Shown piece by piece: positions 5,526-13,227 of a DNA stretch of 14,483 nucleotides. A program made the translations under genes and the position numbers. Positions within the stretch are counted from its first letter, which is position 1. Each line of letters opens with the position of its first letter. The stretch spans positions 1 through 14,483 of the forward strand of contig CAZSVI010000097.1 in assembly GCA_964610205.1 (NCBI GenBank), read 5' to 3'. Below the pieces are notes generated by a model that saw only the letters and a list, made by a program, of their open reading frames with translations, had not been told where the DNA came from and ran no database searches. Source of the DNA: CAZSVI01 sp964610205 (GTDB lineage: Bacteria; Bacillota; Clostridia; DSM-8532).

Positions 5526-6773
5526 TTACGGTTGCACCCTATTTATCAAAATAAAGCCGGCGCCGTCTCTCATAAAATTACCTGCTTTAACATACATTTT
5601 TATTGCTTTTTGCAAAAGCGTATGTTCAGGCATATCATCAGCATTGCTGATATAGCTCTCAAAAACCCTCTCATACATTTGAGCTTCCCTGGGGGAATAG
5701 ACAGGGTAGGCATGAAAGTCATTCTGAAATTTCACGATATTCGACTCACCGCTCAGAATGTTTTTTAGCTGGACATCAAGCAGCCATGAGTTACATACGA
5801 ACGCTTTAAAGTTTAAGTCCGGAAAATATATTTTAAAAAATGCCAAAGCTTCATTATACGACTCTATACAAAGATCATGGTCCAATTTGCCACCTTCCGG
5901 GATATGCACATTAAGAACCGTGTCGTTTTCTTTTAAAACTGCAACCCATTCTTCTTTATTTATTTCAACCGTTTCTTTGCTGCAGGTACCATTCCCTATT
6001 ATCCGATTTCCAAATATTTTTCCATCTCTTATTCTAAATTTCGAAACCCATGCTGCTTGTGTATCAAAAATACCGCTTGTACCATCGATATGGCCATCAT
6101 GTCTGTACTTTACGCCTTTTTGTGAGTATACCAGAATTTCATTGCTTGCCTTATTTCTATAGACAATTATCTTACCATTAAATTTGATTGGCTGAAACTG
6201 CAATCTTCCTAAGCGGAACAGCTCGCCGCAAAAGTGATTGTAAATCCAACCGTATTCACTGAACCCCCATTTGCCGGTTTTCCTGTGATATGTATTTATC
6301 CATCTTAACAGTTCATCAAGGGTATCTATGGCTACGGTATAAGGAATACCTTTCTGTTTGTAAATTTCAAGAGCCGTCTTTATGCCTGAAACAAATATGA
6401 CTGCTCCAAACATATAGGAACGCTCCCCAAGTGATTTTTGGAGACAGGGCCAACAGGATAGTATTTCCCTGGCATTTTCCCTATCACCGTATTTGAAAAG
6501 TATTTTATGCAGATGCCAGGCAAAAATTTTGACGTTTTTATCGTTGTTTATTACATCAACAGTATTATTATATATTTGCAATAGGTCATCGGGAAAGCCA
6601 AAATACTTGTTGTAAGAGATTATAAATTTTTCATCCAGGAAATCGATATCTTCGGGGTAATCCCTGCAGGAAGCATCCCAATACCTGGCTAAAATATCTT
6701 TTTGTATTTCAAGGCCAAGTGATCTGATGACATTGTCCAGGGTGTATCCGGACCCTTTTTCTGCGAATATCAT
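5526..6773 (-). CDS. GNAT-like acyltransferase domain-containing protein
   Basis: This is a 415-residue soluble protein. It resembles the two-domain clostridial family annotated as acyltransferase domain-containing proteins, with a helical N-terminal domain followed by a GNAT-like C-terminal domain. Supporting signs are a first half rich in helices and aromatic residues (DDLLQIYNNTVDVIN, WHLHKILFKYG, GWIYNHFCGELFRLGRLQFQ) and the motif LNVHIPEGGKLDHDLC followed by FFKIYFPDLNFKAFVCNSWLL. It ends in GAGFILI, as is usual for the family. The start ATG has AAAGGAG 7 bases upstream, and no membrane helix is present. It lies 47 bases after the amidohydrolase remnant and downstream of an AraC-family gene on the same strand, so the three were probably one operon. 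Acceptor and acyl donor are unknown. The family call is from memory of motifs and is moderately secure. Confidence 0.65.
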   Translation of the reverse strand: MIFAEKGSGYTLDNVIRSLGLEIQKDILARYWDASCRDYPEDIDFLDEKFIISYNKYFGFPDDLLQIYNNTVDVINNDKNVKIFAWHLHKILFKYGDRENAREILSCWPCLQKSLGERSYMFGAVIFVSGIKTALEIYKQKGIPYTVAIDTLDELLRWINTYHRKTGKWGFSEYGWIYNHFCGELFRLGRLQFQPIKFNGKIIVYRNKASNEILVYSQKGVKYRHDGHIDGTSGIFDTQAAWVSKFRIRDGKIFGNRIIGNGTCSKETVEINKEEWVAVLKENDTVLNVHIPEGGKLDHDLCIESYNEALAFFKIYFPDLNFKAFVCNSWLLDVQLKNILSGESNIVKFQNDFHAYPVYSPREAQMYERVFESYISNADDMPEHTLLQKAIKMYVKAGNFMRDGAGFILINRVQP

Positions 6774-6820
6774 ATTTTTTCTCCTTTTGTGTTAAATTCC
6801 AGAATTCCAACATCATAATT

Positions 6821-6966
6821 TTAAAAACGTTTAATATTCCCGGAAAATATCTTCTTTATTTCTTTATCTTCAAGACCTATTTCCGAAAAAATAGCCGTGT
6901 CACCATCGATAACTTCCCTTTATTAATCGGTCCTTCATTTATTTGTATATGTCCATCAAGTATCAT
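6821..6966 (-). pseudogene. Amidohydrolase-family gene reduced to its two ends
   Basis: A strong RBS (AAAGGAGG, 6 bases before ATG 6966) starts MILDGHIQINEG, which resembles the first strand of TIM-barrel amidohydrolases (usually MIIDGHxHI). That frame closes at TAG 6877-6879 after 29 codons. In the adjacent frame the same DNA reads TAIFSEIGLEDKEIKKIFSG then NIKRF and stops at 6821. This is the typical C-terminal helix of the same family (L..EEKEKIFYKNAERL). About 250 residues that should lie between are absent. The join lies near 6895-6915. The start signal is intact, so a short peptide might still be made. It is a decayed gene in front of the acyltransferase gene. Confidence 0.5.
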
Positions 6967-7065
6967 TTTTTCCTCCTTTTCAATATCGGCACGGTATACA
7001 AGGAACATTATATTAGGTCAAAACCAGCGAGAATCCCGGTACTCTTAGAGTGGTGTTACATGCTT

Positions 7066-7935
7066 TTATATTAAAATCATATGCTTTCTGTAGTGTGCCG
7101 GTGTAGTACCCACTAGCTTTTTAAAGCATCTGATGTAATTATTTACATCATTAAATCCCGAGTTTGCGCATACTTCACTTATACTATAGTTTGTTTCTCT
7201 AAGAAGAATTTTTGAAATATTCACCCTATAATTAATTACATACTCATAAAGACCTAAACCCATATACTCTTTAAAAAGCCTTATAAAGTGATACTTGCTT
7301 ATTGGGATAAGTGCTGCTAAAAGATCGGTACTTATATCTTTCGTATAGTTTCGCTCAATATAACCAATCACTTTTTCTATATCGTCTGTATGCTGATAAT
7401 ATCTTGTATTGTTTGGAGGAAGACTCCTTGTTGTCACAATCCGGGTTAATATATTGTTTATTTCCAGACTCGCTCTAATATCCTTGTGGAATCCCGGATG
7501 ACGTATAATACTGATTATTGAGCTTATGCATTCTGATATATTGTTTTTCCCATCCATCAATACGGCATTAAGACCACCTTCATTTATCATATCAAAATAC
7601 AACCTTGCTGCAGATCCGCTGAAATGTATAAATTTAAAATCCCAGGGTTCTTGTGACGCGGTTTTGTATCTATGCGGGAGCATACAGTGTATTAAAACCG
7701 CACGCATAGGCTCAAGGCTGAATCTGCTGCCGTTATATTCCAAAACCCCACTGCCGGCAAGCGTATAGAACAGAAGATAATCGTCAAGCCCTTCTCTCTC
7801 CGTTAGATAGGCTGTGTTTGCATAGAAATGACCACAACCGTTTACATAAAACGGCAGACATCTTGCCTGTGTTCCGGGCGTGTTGCTAAAGCTGTATGAT
7901 TTTTCTGAAATGTCCCTTACATAGTTTAATCTCAT
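7066..7935 (-). CDS. AraC-family transcriptional regulator
   Basis: A 289-residue regulator. The N-terminal half is a cupin-like effector domain (YLLFYTLAGSGVLEYNGSRF, then LIHCMLPHRYKT and WDFKFIHFSG). The C-terminal 100 residues form the two helix-turn-helix motifs of the family (STDLLAALIPISKYHFIRLF, then SEVCANSGFNDVNNYIRCF and KKLVGTTPAHYRK). The cupin type with PHRYKT and WDFKFIHFSG is common in regulators of sugar or small-molecule use. The start is ATG 7935 behind GGAGAGGTGA. The gene is divergent from the URO-D-family gene 148 bp away, and a 10-bp inverted repeat lies between them. It also stands upstream of the acyltransferase gene on its own strand, so it may control both directions. 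The effector is unknown. Confidence 0.9.
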   Translation of the reverse strand: MRLNYVRDISEKSYSFSNTPGTQARCLPFYVNGCGHFYANTAYLTEREGLDDYLLFYTLAGSGVLEYNGSRFSLEPMRAVLIHCMLPHRYKTASQEPWDFKFIHFSGSAARLYFDMINEGGLNAVLMDGKNNISECISSIISIIRHPGFHKDIRASLEINNILTRIVTTRSLPPNNTRYYQHTDDIEKVIGYIERNYTKDISTDLLAALIPISKYHFIRLFKEYMGLGLYEYVINYRVNISKILLRETNYSISEVCANSGFNDVNNYIRCFKKLVGTTPAHYRKHMILI

Positions 7936-7999
7936 TTGTCACCTCTCCATGATACCTGTTTAAATTTAATATAATCGCAATTTATGCATATTATTCAGC

Positions 8000-8028
8000 A
8001 ATAATTACTGATGTTCCGAGTAATTATT
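8000..8028. promoter_or_regulatory. Perfect 10-bp inverted repeat, candidate regulator operator
   Basis: AATAATTACT (8000-8009) and AGTAATTATT (8019-8028) are exact reverse complements separated by 9 bases, giving about 19 bp between arm starts. The element lies in the divergent region between the AraC-family gene and the URO-D-family gene. Its right arm occupies the -35 zone of the TATAAT at 8040-8045. This suggests a binding site for a dimeric regulator, possibly the neighbouring AraC-type protein. Confidence 0.55.
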
Positions 8029-8039
8029 AGATGTACAAT

Positions 8040-8045
8040 TATAAT
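8040..8045 (+). promoter_or_regulatory. Candidate -10 element (TATAAT) for the URO-D-family gene
   Basis: A perfect TATAAT lies 39 bases before the ATG at 8084. No TTGACA-like sequence is found 16-18 bp upstream; the inverted-repeat arm is there instead. This fits a promoter that needs an activator. The RBS GGAGG at 8073-8077 precedes the ATG. Confidence 0.5.
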
Positions 8046-8083
8046 ATATAAAACGCAATAAATCAATATTCTGGAGGCAACCA

Positions 8084-9193
8084 ATGAATAACAGGCAAAG
8101 ATCCCTCGCAATACTCAACTATGAAAGTTATGACCGTATACCGGCGGTACATTTCGGATTCTGGAAAGAAACATTGGAAAAGTGGTATAAAGAGGGCCAT
8201 CTTTCAGAGCATGAAGCTAAAAACTGGACCGATGGCAACGAAGCAGATAAAGCAATATCCGGAAAGTTAGGATTTGATTTTAACTGGTATTCCTGTTTTC
8301 ACAGCAATATATTCTTAAACCCGGGCTTTGAAAGAAAGGTTGTGGAAGTATTGAAGGACGGTACAAGAAAAGTGCAAAACCGCCTGGGGGTTACCGAACT
8401 TGAAAAGGACTTTGCCGGATCTATACCTGCAGAGGTTGACCATCTGCTCAAGGACAGAAAAAGCTGGAAGGAGCACTATGTTTTCAGACTTAAATACAGC
8501 GAAGACAGAATTGACTTTAATGCTCTTAATGCAATAAAAAAACAGCCCGACAGGGAAATACCCCTTGGGATTCACTGTGGAAGCCTCTTCGGAAATATCA
8601 GGAATTTAATGGGTGTGGAGGGTATAAGCTATCTTTATGCCGATGATGAGGCTTTATATGACGAGATTATTAATGCGGTTGCCGATCTTTGCTATAAAAT
8701 AACAGAAAAAGTACTGTCGTGCGGAGTCCGGTTTGATTTTGGTCATTTTTGGGAAGATATCTGCTTTAAAAACGGCCCTCTTGTTAACCCCTCCGTATTC
8801 GACGAAAAGGTTGGACCTCATTACAGAAAAATCACCCACCTGCTTAAAAAGCATGGGATTCAAATCATATCGCTGGATTGTGACGGTCTGATTGATTCAC
8901 TGATACCAACCTGGTTTGGAAATGGAATTAATACCATGTTCCCCATAGAGGTAGGTACCTGGAACGCAAATATCAAACCCTGGCGTGAAAAATACGGAAA
9001 AGAGCTGCGTGGTGTGGGAGGAATGGATAAAAAAGTATTTGCCTGTGACTATGCCGCAATTGATGCAGAAATTCAAAGACTTAGACCTCTTATTGAACTT
9101 GGCGGTTATATACCCTGCCCTGATCACAGGATACCTATGGATGCTAAATGGGAAAATGTCCAGTATTACTGCGAAAAGATACGCAATCTGTAA
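8084..9193 (+). CDS. Uroporphyrinogen decarboxylase family (methyltransferase-like) protein
   Basis: A 369-residue TIM-barrel protein of the URO-D family. It lacks the N-terminal MRQAGRY-type signature of true HemE. Seen instead are the opening NRQRSLAILNYESYDRIP, GVTELEKDFAGSIP, and DFGHFWEDICFKNGPLVNPS with FDEKVGPHYRKI. It also has IISLDCDGLID (the position of the usual HxDGD segment) and GGYIPCPDHRIPMD near the C-terminus. These match the cobalamin- or methyl-transfer-related branch (MtaA/MtbA-like relatives) found in many Clostridia. The Cys/Asp/His residues in LDCDG and CPDH are candidate metal ligands. There is no signal peptide. It starts at ATG 8084 with GGAGG upstream, and no partner corrinoid protein is present in the window. 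The reaction is unknown; heme synthesis is unlikely because no hem genes are nearby. Confidence 0.82.
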   Translation: MNNRQRSLAILNYESYDRIPAVHFGFWKETLEKWYKEGHLSEHEAKNWTDGNEADKAISGKLGFDFNWYSCFHSNIFLNPGFERKVVEVLKDGTRKVQNRLGVTELEKDFAGSIPAEVDHLLKDRKSWKEHYVFRLKYSEDRIDFNALNAIKKQPDREIPLGIHCGSLFGNIRNLMGVEGISYLYADDEALYDEIINAVADLCYKITEKVLSCGVRFDFGHFWEDICFKNGPLVNPSVFDEKVGPHYRKITHLLKKHGIQIISLDCDGLIDSLIPTWFGNGINTMFPIEVGTWNANIKPWREKYGKELRGVGGMDKKVFACDYAAIDAEIQRLRPLIELGGYIPCPDHRIPMDAKWENVQYYCEKIRNL

Positions 9194-9318
9194 ATAACAC
9201 GCCACCATGCGGCTCAAGCCTTTTTATCTCTTTTGCATGCCCACCTTTTATAGTTTCTTTGCATAACTTAACTTATCAGTAATATCAATAGGTTTTGAAG
9301 GAATCTCCGATACCCAGG

Positions 9319-9876
9319 CTACAGGTTCTTTGCATGTTTCTGTATGCACTCTCTTACTTTTTCATAATCTTCCTCTGTGCAAAACAAAGCAATACTTTCC
9401 GTAAGTCCGCCCTTTATAAGGATGGAGTACTGCTTGTGATAGTATTTCACCCTTCGGATGTTTCCCCATTTAATTAGAACGGTCTGCCGTGCGTTGGCCA
9501 GCATCCCTGCTCCTGCGGCTGTAAATTTCCCTGAAAAGAGGCCCAAAACAACTGTAAGCCCGTTAATGACCTTGTTTTTTCTTGCCTGTTTCGCCTGCGT
9601 TCGACAGAGTATTCCCTTTTTATCAATGATAAATTCCACATCGTATTTGCCGCCATAAACGATCATAATAAAGCGGTATGTAAGGAGAAACAGCACACCA
9701 ATCAACCCTAACCCATACCATGCAAATTTATCATCTCCGGTTGCAATCAAAAGGATAATAATCAGTAATCCAAATGGAATCCCGATGGCAAATCCCAATT
9801 GCTTCAGTATTATTCTGTTTTTGAATATGGGAACACGTATGGCCCACTCCATGTTTTCCGCCGGTTTGTTTTTCAT
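9319..9876 (-). CDS. Unrecognised membrane protein with a PH-like C-terminal region
   Basis: A 185-residue protein. After a short polar start (MKNKPAENMEWAIRVPIFKN) come two hydrophobic helices (about residues 26-47 and 51-72), a basic stretch (RTQAKQARKNK), a small glycine/alanine-rich segment (TVVLGLFSGKFTAAGAGML), and a beta-rich tail (TVLIKWGNIRRVKYYHKQYS, then ILIKGGLTESIALFCTEEDY). The tail resembles bacterial PH-like domains in YcxB-type membrane proteins, but this is not secure. The start is ATG 9876, with a GGGGGG-rich RBS 11 bases upstream. It is alone on its strand, divergent from the germination operon and convergent with the URO-D-family gene. No function is assigned. Confidence 0.7.
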   Translation of the reverse strand: MKNKPAENMEWAIRVPIFKNRIILKQLGFAIGIPFGLLIIILLIATGDDKFAWYGLGLIGVLFLLTYRFIMIVYGGKYDVEFIIDKKGILCRTQAKQARKNKVINGLTVVLGLFSGKFTAAGAGMLANARQTVLIKWGNIRRVKYYHKQYSILIKGGLTESIALFCTEEDYEKVRECIQKHAKNL

Positions 9877-9908
9877 ATGGCTTTATTCCCCCCTGTCCCA
9901 ATATTAAC

Positions 9909-9939
9909 AAATATACTCTCCGGTTATGGGTGTATATTT
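9909..9939. promoter_or_regulatory. 8-bp inverted repeat in the divergent region before the germination operon
   Basis: AAATATAC (9909-9916) and GTATATTT (9932-9939) are exact reverse complements with 15 bases between. They sit about 35 bases upstream of the membrane-protein start codon. The whole 285-bp space between that gene and the germination operon is A+T-rich, and no other convincing element was found in it. The repeat could be an operator or chance in A+T-rich DNA. Confidence 0.25.
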
Positions 9940-10161
9940 AACGCCTTTCACTCCTGCTTTTTATAACAAGACTTTTTCCTTCTTAATCCGCTTTATTTCA
10001 GTATAACAAATGTTACTTACAGTGAACAGAAGTACTTAGTAATTTCAATGACAAATGCATGGAATTAAAGTTGCTAACTACCCTTGATAGTAACAAACTT
10101 CATGAATTGATTTATGTTCCTGCGGTTAAAATAGAAAAAACAGGAGGGTTTGGCAGGGATA

Positions 10162-11733
10162 ATGAAGATTTTAAAAAAAACGTCTCGTACCAGAGACAAG
10201 CGGCACGTGAACCAATCGGGCGCGGATTTATACCAGGATTTATTTGCTACACTTACAAGGATAAAAACCGATTTCGGGCAAAGCGACGATTTGGTTGTTA
10301 ACTGTTTTCAATGGACAGTCAACCCTTCTTCGGTCTGTGCGACCCTGTATATAAAAAATCTGGTAAATATAGATACCATAAACAGTTTATCTGAGGAAAT
10401 CGCGATATTAAAAAAAGGCATTGGCAATAAGACCGGATTGCCTTTAAACGAAATACGAACATATTTTTCCGCAGTACGTTCTTTAAATGAAGGTCACAGC
10501 TTTATCAATCTGTATAATGAATTGTTATCCGGGAATACGGTTTTTCTGTCGAACGGATGTAGCAATTATATTTCAATCCCCACCGAATGCCTGCAAGGCC
10601 GTTCAGTTGAGGAACCCTCCTCACAGACAGTCATACGCGGACCAAAGGAGGGGTTCACAGAAAAAATCGGCAGAAACATCCTGCTGGTAAGAAAAAGAAT
10701 AAAAAGCAGCAAGGTAAGGCTGGAAAACCTGTCCGTTGGGGAGCTGACAAAAACATCCGTCTGTCTGATGTATATCAAAAACATAGCAAAAGACTCCATT
10801 GTCCGGGAAATACGTGAAAGGATCGGAAAGATTGAAACCGATTCCGTTTTGGAGGGTGCGTATATTGAAGAATGGATTAAGGATGATAGATACTCTGTTT
10901 TTCCCGTTTTTCTCAGCTCTGAAAAGCCGGATTCAGTAGCCGCGGCAATTTTGGAAGGAAAAGTTGCGATTTTTACCGACGGCACTCCTTATGTTCTCAC
11001 CGCTCCTGCGGTAATGGCAGAATTTCTTCACGCAAGCGAGGACTTTTACCATCATTTTATAATTTCATCTATGATGCGGTTTCTGCGGTTTATTGCTCTT
11101 TTTCTCACCCTTTTGGTTCCCTCGGCCTATATTGCCGTCACGACATACCATCAGGAGATACTCCCCACCCCCCTGCTTGTCAGTATTGCAGCCCAACGGG
11201 AAGGCGTTCCGTTTTCCACCTTTATGGAAGCTTTCTTAATGGAATCGACTTTTGAAGTGCTGAGGGAATCCGGCGTACGCATGCCCCGGGCAATCGGCCC
11301 TGCCATTTCAATAGTAGGGGCGCTGGTTCTGGGCCAGGCGGCGGTTGAAGCGGGTATTATTTCGGCAGCTATGGTAATTATTGTTTCCATTACCGCTATT
11401 TCCAGTTTTGCCATTCCAAACTACGAAATGTCCAATGCTATCCGTACAGCAAGGTTTATTTTTATGGTTCTTGCCGGAGTAATGGGTTTATATGGCGTGT
11501 TTATCGGTTTAATGATTCTTACTCTTCATCTATGCAAGCTTAAGTCTATTGGAATACCTTACTTAACACCCATCGCTCCCTGGATAAAGAGCGCAAATAC
11601 GGACACTCTGTTTCGCTTTCCCCTGTGGTCAATGAAAAACCGGCCTTTTGGAATTCATGGGGCTGATAAAAGAAGGGTAGGCGGAAAATACGCCTCGCGT
11701 ACCGAGAAAAAAGAGAGTCCTGAATTCAGGTGA
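10162..11733 (+). CDS. GerA-family spore germination receptor subunit A
   Basis: The A subunit of a nutrient germinant receptor of the spore inner membrane. From ATG 10162 the product has 523 residues. A large hydrophilic N-terminal domain (about 1-285) is followed by the membrane part. Family signatures are seen in order: TPYVLTAPAVMAEFLHASED, FLRFIALFLTLLVPSAYIAV, QEILPTPLL, EAFLMESTFEVLRESGVRMP, and AISIVGALVLGQAAVEAGII. IPNYEMSNAIRTARF and LKSIGIPYLTPIAP then close the membrane region, and the tail is basic. The AGGAGG at 10142-10147 is 14 bases from ATG 10162 and only 2 bases from an upstream TTG (10150), so neither start is ideal; a second AGGG lies close to the ATG. It is the first gene of the four-gene operon. 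No forespore sigma-G promoter could be fixed with confidence. Confidence 0.93.
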   Translation: MKILKKTSRTRDKRHVNQSGADLYQDLFATLTRIKTDFGQSDDLVVNCFQWTVNPSSVCATLYIKNLVNIDTINSLSEEIAILKKGIGNKTGLPLNEIRTYFSAVRSLNEGHSFINLYNELLSGNTVFLSNGCSNYISIPTECLQGRSVEEPSSQTVIRGPKEGFTEKIGRNILLVRKRIKSSKVRLENLSVGELTKTSVCLMYIKNIAKDSIVREIRERIGKIETDSVLEGAYIEEWIKDDRYSVFPVFLSSEKPDSVAAAILEGKVAIFTDGTPYVLTAPAVMAEFLHASEDFYHHFIISSMMRFLRFIALFLTLLVPSAYIAVTTYHQEILPTPLLVSIAAQREGVPFSTFMEAFLMESTFEVLRESGVRMPRAIGPAISIVGALVLGQAAVEAGIISAAMVIIVSITAISSFAIPNYEMSNAIRTARFIFMVLAGVMGLYGVFIGLMILTLHLCKLKSIGIPYLTPIAPWIKSANTDTLFRFPLWSMKNRPFGIHGADKRRVGGKYASRTEKKESPEFR

Positions 11734-11786
11734 TTCACACAGGAAATACTGCCTATTGAACAATGTTCTCTGCATATGGAGGTATT

Positions 11787-12974
11787 ATGAAAGCAAAAAC
11801 ATTACTTGTGTTCTTTTTTTTACTGCTGTTCGTCTCCGGCTGCTGGAGCAGCCATGAGATTAACACGCTTGCCATCAGCATTGCCACAGGGCTGGACAGA
11901 ACAGAGAAGGGTTACCTCATATCGCAGCAGGTACTGAACCCAAAAGCAATTTCAATCAGATTTGAAAGAAACGAGGCCCCGGTTGTGCTTTTTTCCCAGG
12001 AGGGTGAAAACCTGTTCTCCGCTGTAAGAAAAATTACCCTTGAATCTCCCCGGAAAATATACAATTCGCATATCAGCATTATTGTGTTCGGTGAAGATAT
12101 GGCGAAAAGCGGACTTAAAGATGCTCTGGATTTTTTCATACGGGATTATGAGTACCGTACCGACTTTTATTTTATCATTGCCAAAGGCGCCACCGCAAAC
12201 GAGGTTCTGAAAATTCTGACCCCCCTGGAGTCCATTCCGGGAATGAAATTGCACCAGTCTCTTGATATTTCGGAAAACCATTGGGGGCTCACAAATTCCA
12301 CCAATATAATAGAACTTGTGCAATTAATCCTTGCCGATGGTCAAAACCCGGTGCTTCCGGGAATTGAAATCACTTCCCGAGGACAGGATTCAGACAATCT
12401 TGAGGCTTTAAAGGCTGTCGATGTTAAAAAAAGATTACAGTATACATCCATGGGAGTTTTTCATGAGGATAAGCTTATCGGTTGGCTGTCTGAAAATGAA
12501 GCGAAAGGATACAATTATATAACCGGAACCGTTAAAAACAATATAGAATACGCGTATTACAACGAAAAGAATCAGATAACCTTTGAAGTGATCCGGTCCG
12601 ACTCGAAAATAATCGCTTCCTGTCAGGATGAAAAGCCCTCCATCCTGGTTCAGATAAAAGCCGTGGCAAACATTGCGGCTATAGACGGTGTTATGGATAT
12701 TTCCGCCGATGAAAATAAAAAATTTATAGCGCGGCTTCTTGAAAAAAGGTTGAATAATCTGTGTGGCAGTGCTCTGCAAAAAGCACAGGGAACCTTGTGC
12801 TCTGACATTTTCGGATTCGGTGAAGCCATTCATCGGAAATACCCGGAACTCTGGAAAGAATTGAAATCGGACTGGAGCCGTGGTTTTCCCGACCTTCCCG
12901 TTGATTTTGAAATTACAGTTGAAATAAACCAATTAGGGCAGATCAAAAAACCGATGTTCAGAAAGGAAGAGTAA
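11787..12974 (+). CDS. Ger(x)C-family germination receptor lipoprotein subunit C
   Basis: The lipoprotein C subunit of the germinant receptor. From ATG 11787 (GGAGG 5 bases upstream) the 395-residue product has a lipoprotein signal peptide: MKAK, a hydrophobic stretch, then the lipobox FVSGC with Cys19 as the diacylglyceryl-linked residue. Next comes the family start WSSHEINTLAISIATGLDR. Typical later parts are the YNSHISIIVFGEDMAKSG segment, DFFIRDYEYRTDFYFIIAKG, and the C-terminal KYPELWKELKSDWSRGFPDL followed by ITVEINQLGQI. The length is normal and no break is seen. It lies 53 bases after the A subunit and 2 bases before the next gene. A longer frame from 11763 would spoil the signal peptide. 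Confidence 0.92.
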   Translation: MKAKTLLVFFFLLLFVSGCWSSHEINTLAISIATGLDRTEKGYLISQQVLNPKAISIRFERNEAPVVLFSQEGENLFSAVRKITLESPRKIYNSHISIIVFGEDMAKSGLKDALDFFIRDYEYRTDFYFIIAKGATANEVLKILTPLESIPGMKLHQSLDISENHWGLTNSTNIIELVQLILADGQNPVLPGIEITSRGQDSDNLEALKAVDVKKRLQYTSMGVFHEDKLIGWLSENEAKGYNYITGTVKNNIEYAYYNEKNQITFEVIRSDSKIIASCQDEKPSILVQIKAVANIAAIDGVMDISADENKKFIARLLEKRLNNLCGSALQKAQGTLCSDIFGFGEAIHRKYPELWKELKSDWSRGFPDLPVDFEITVEINQLGQIKKPMFRKEE

Positions 12975-12976
12975 AA

Positions 12977-13219
12977 ATGGTTGATATAGTATCCATTCTG
13001 CTGATAATAGCTTTCTGTACAATTCTATGCCTTGTTGAGATCCCTCGTCTGCTGAGAAAAAATCAATACAGGGAGTTTGGAACTTTTGCCGTTCTGCTTG
13101 GAGCAGGTATAATATTTGCCTTAATGAAATTTTCCGGCATGACCGTTCCCAATCCATCGGATCTTATTTTATGGGTATACTCACCCTTTAAGGAAATAAT
13201 GCAAAGTTTATTGAAGTAG
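12977..13219 (+). CDS. Small two-helix membrane protein, likely D-type germination subunit
   Basis: An 80-residue protein with two hydrophobic helices (VSILLIIAFCTILCLVEI and GTFAVLLGAGIIFALMKF) joined by a short basic loop (PRLLRKNQYREF), ending VYSPFKEIMQSLLK. Small two-helix D subunits are known beside several Bacillus and clostridial GerA-type operons, where they modulate receptor function. This protein fits by size, topology and position between the C and B genes. Its ATG follows the gerC stop after 2 bases, with GGAAGAG just inside gerC, so translation is coupled. The assignment to the D-subunit group rests on architecture and context. Confidence 0.75.
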   Translation: MVDIVSILLIIAFCTILCLVEIPRLLRKNQYREFGTFAVLLGAGIIFALMKFSGMTVPNPSDLILWVYSPFKEIMQSLLK

Positions 13220-13227
13220 GAAGATGT

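Noticed and set aside
6877..6966. A 29-codon regulatory leader peptide before the acyltransferase gene
   Set aside because: The start is good, but the sequence matches the N-terminus of amidohydrolases and the following frame matches their C-terminus; a deletion remnant explains both.
9211..9225. Terminator after the URO-D-family gene
   Set aside because: GGC-TCAA-GCC followed by TTTTT gives only a 3-bp stem, too weak to call.
10056..10061. Sigma-G promoter for the germination operon, -35 TGCATG
   Set aside because: No CATnnTA-like -10 occurs 16-18 bp downstream, so the match is probably chance.
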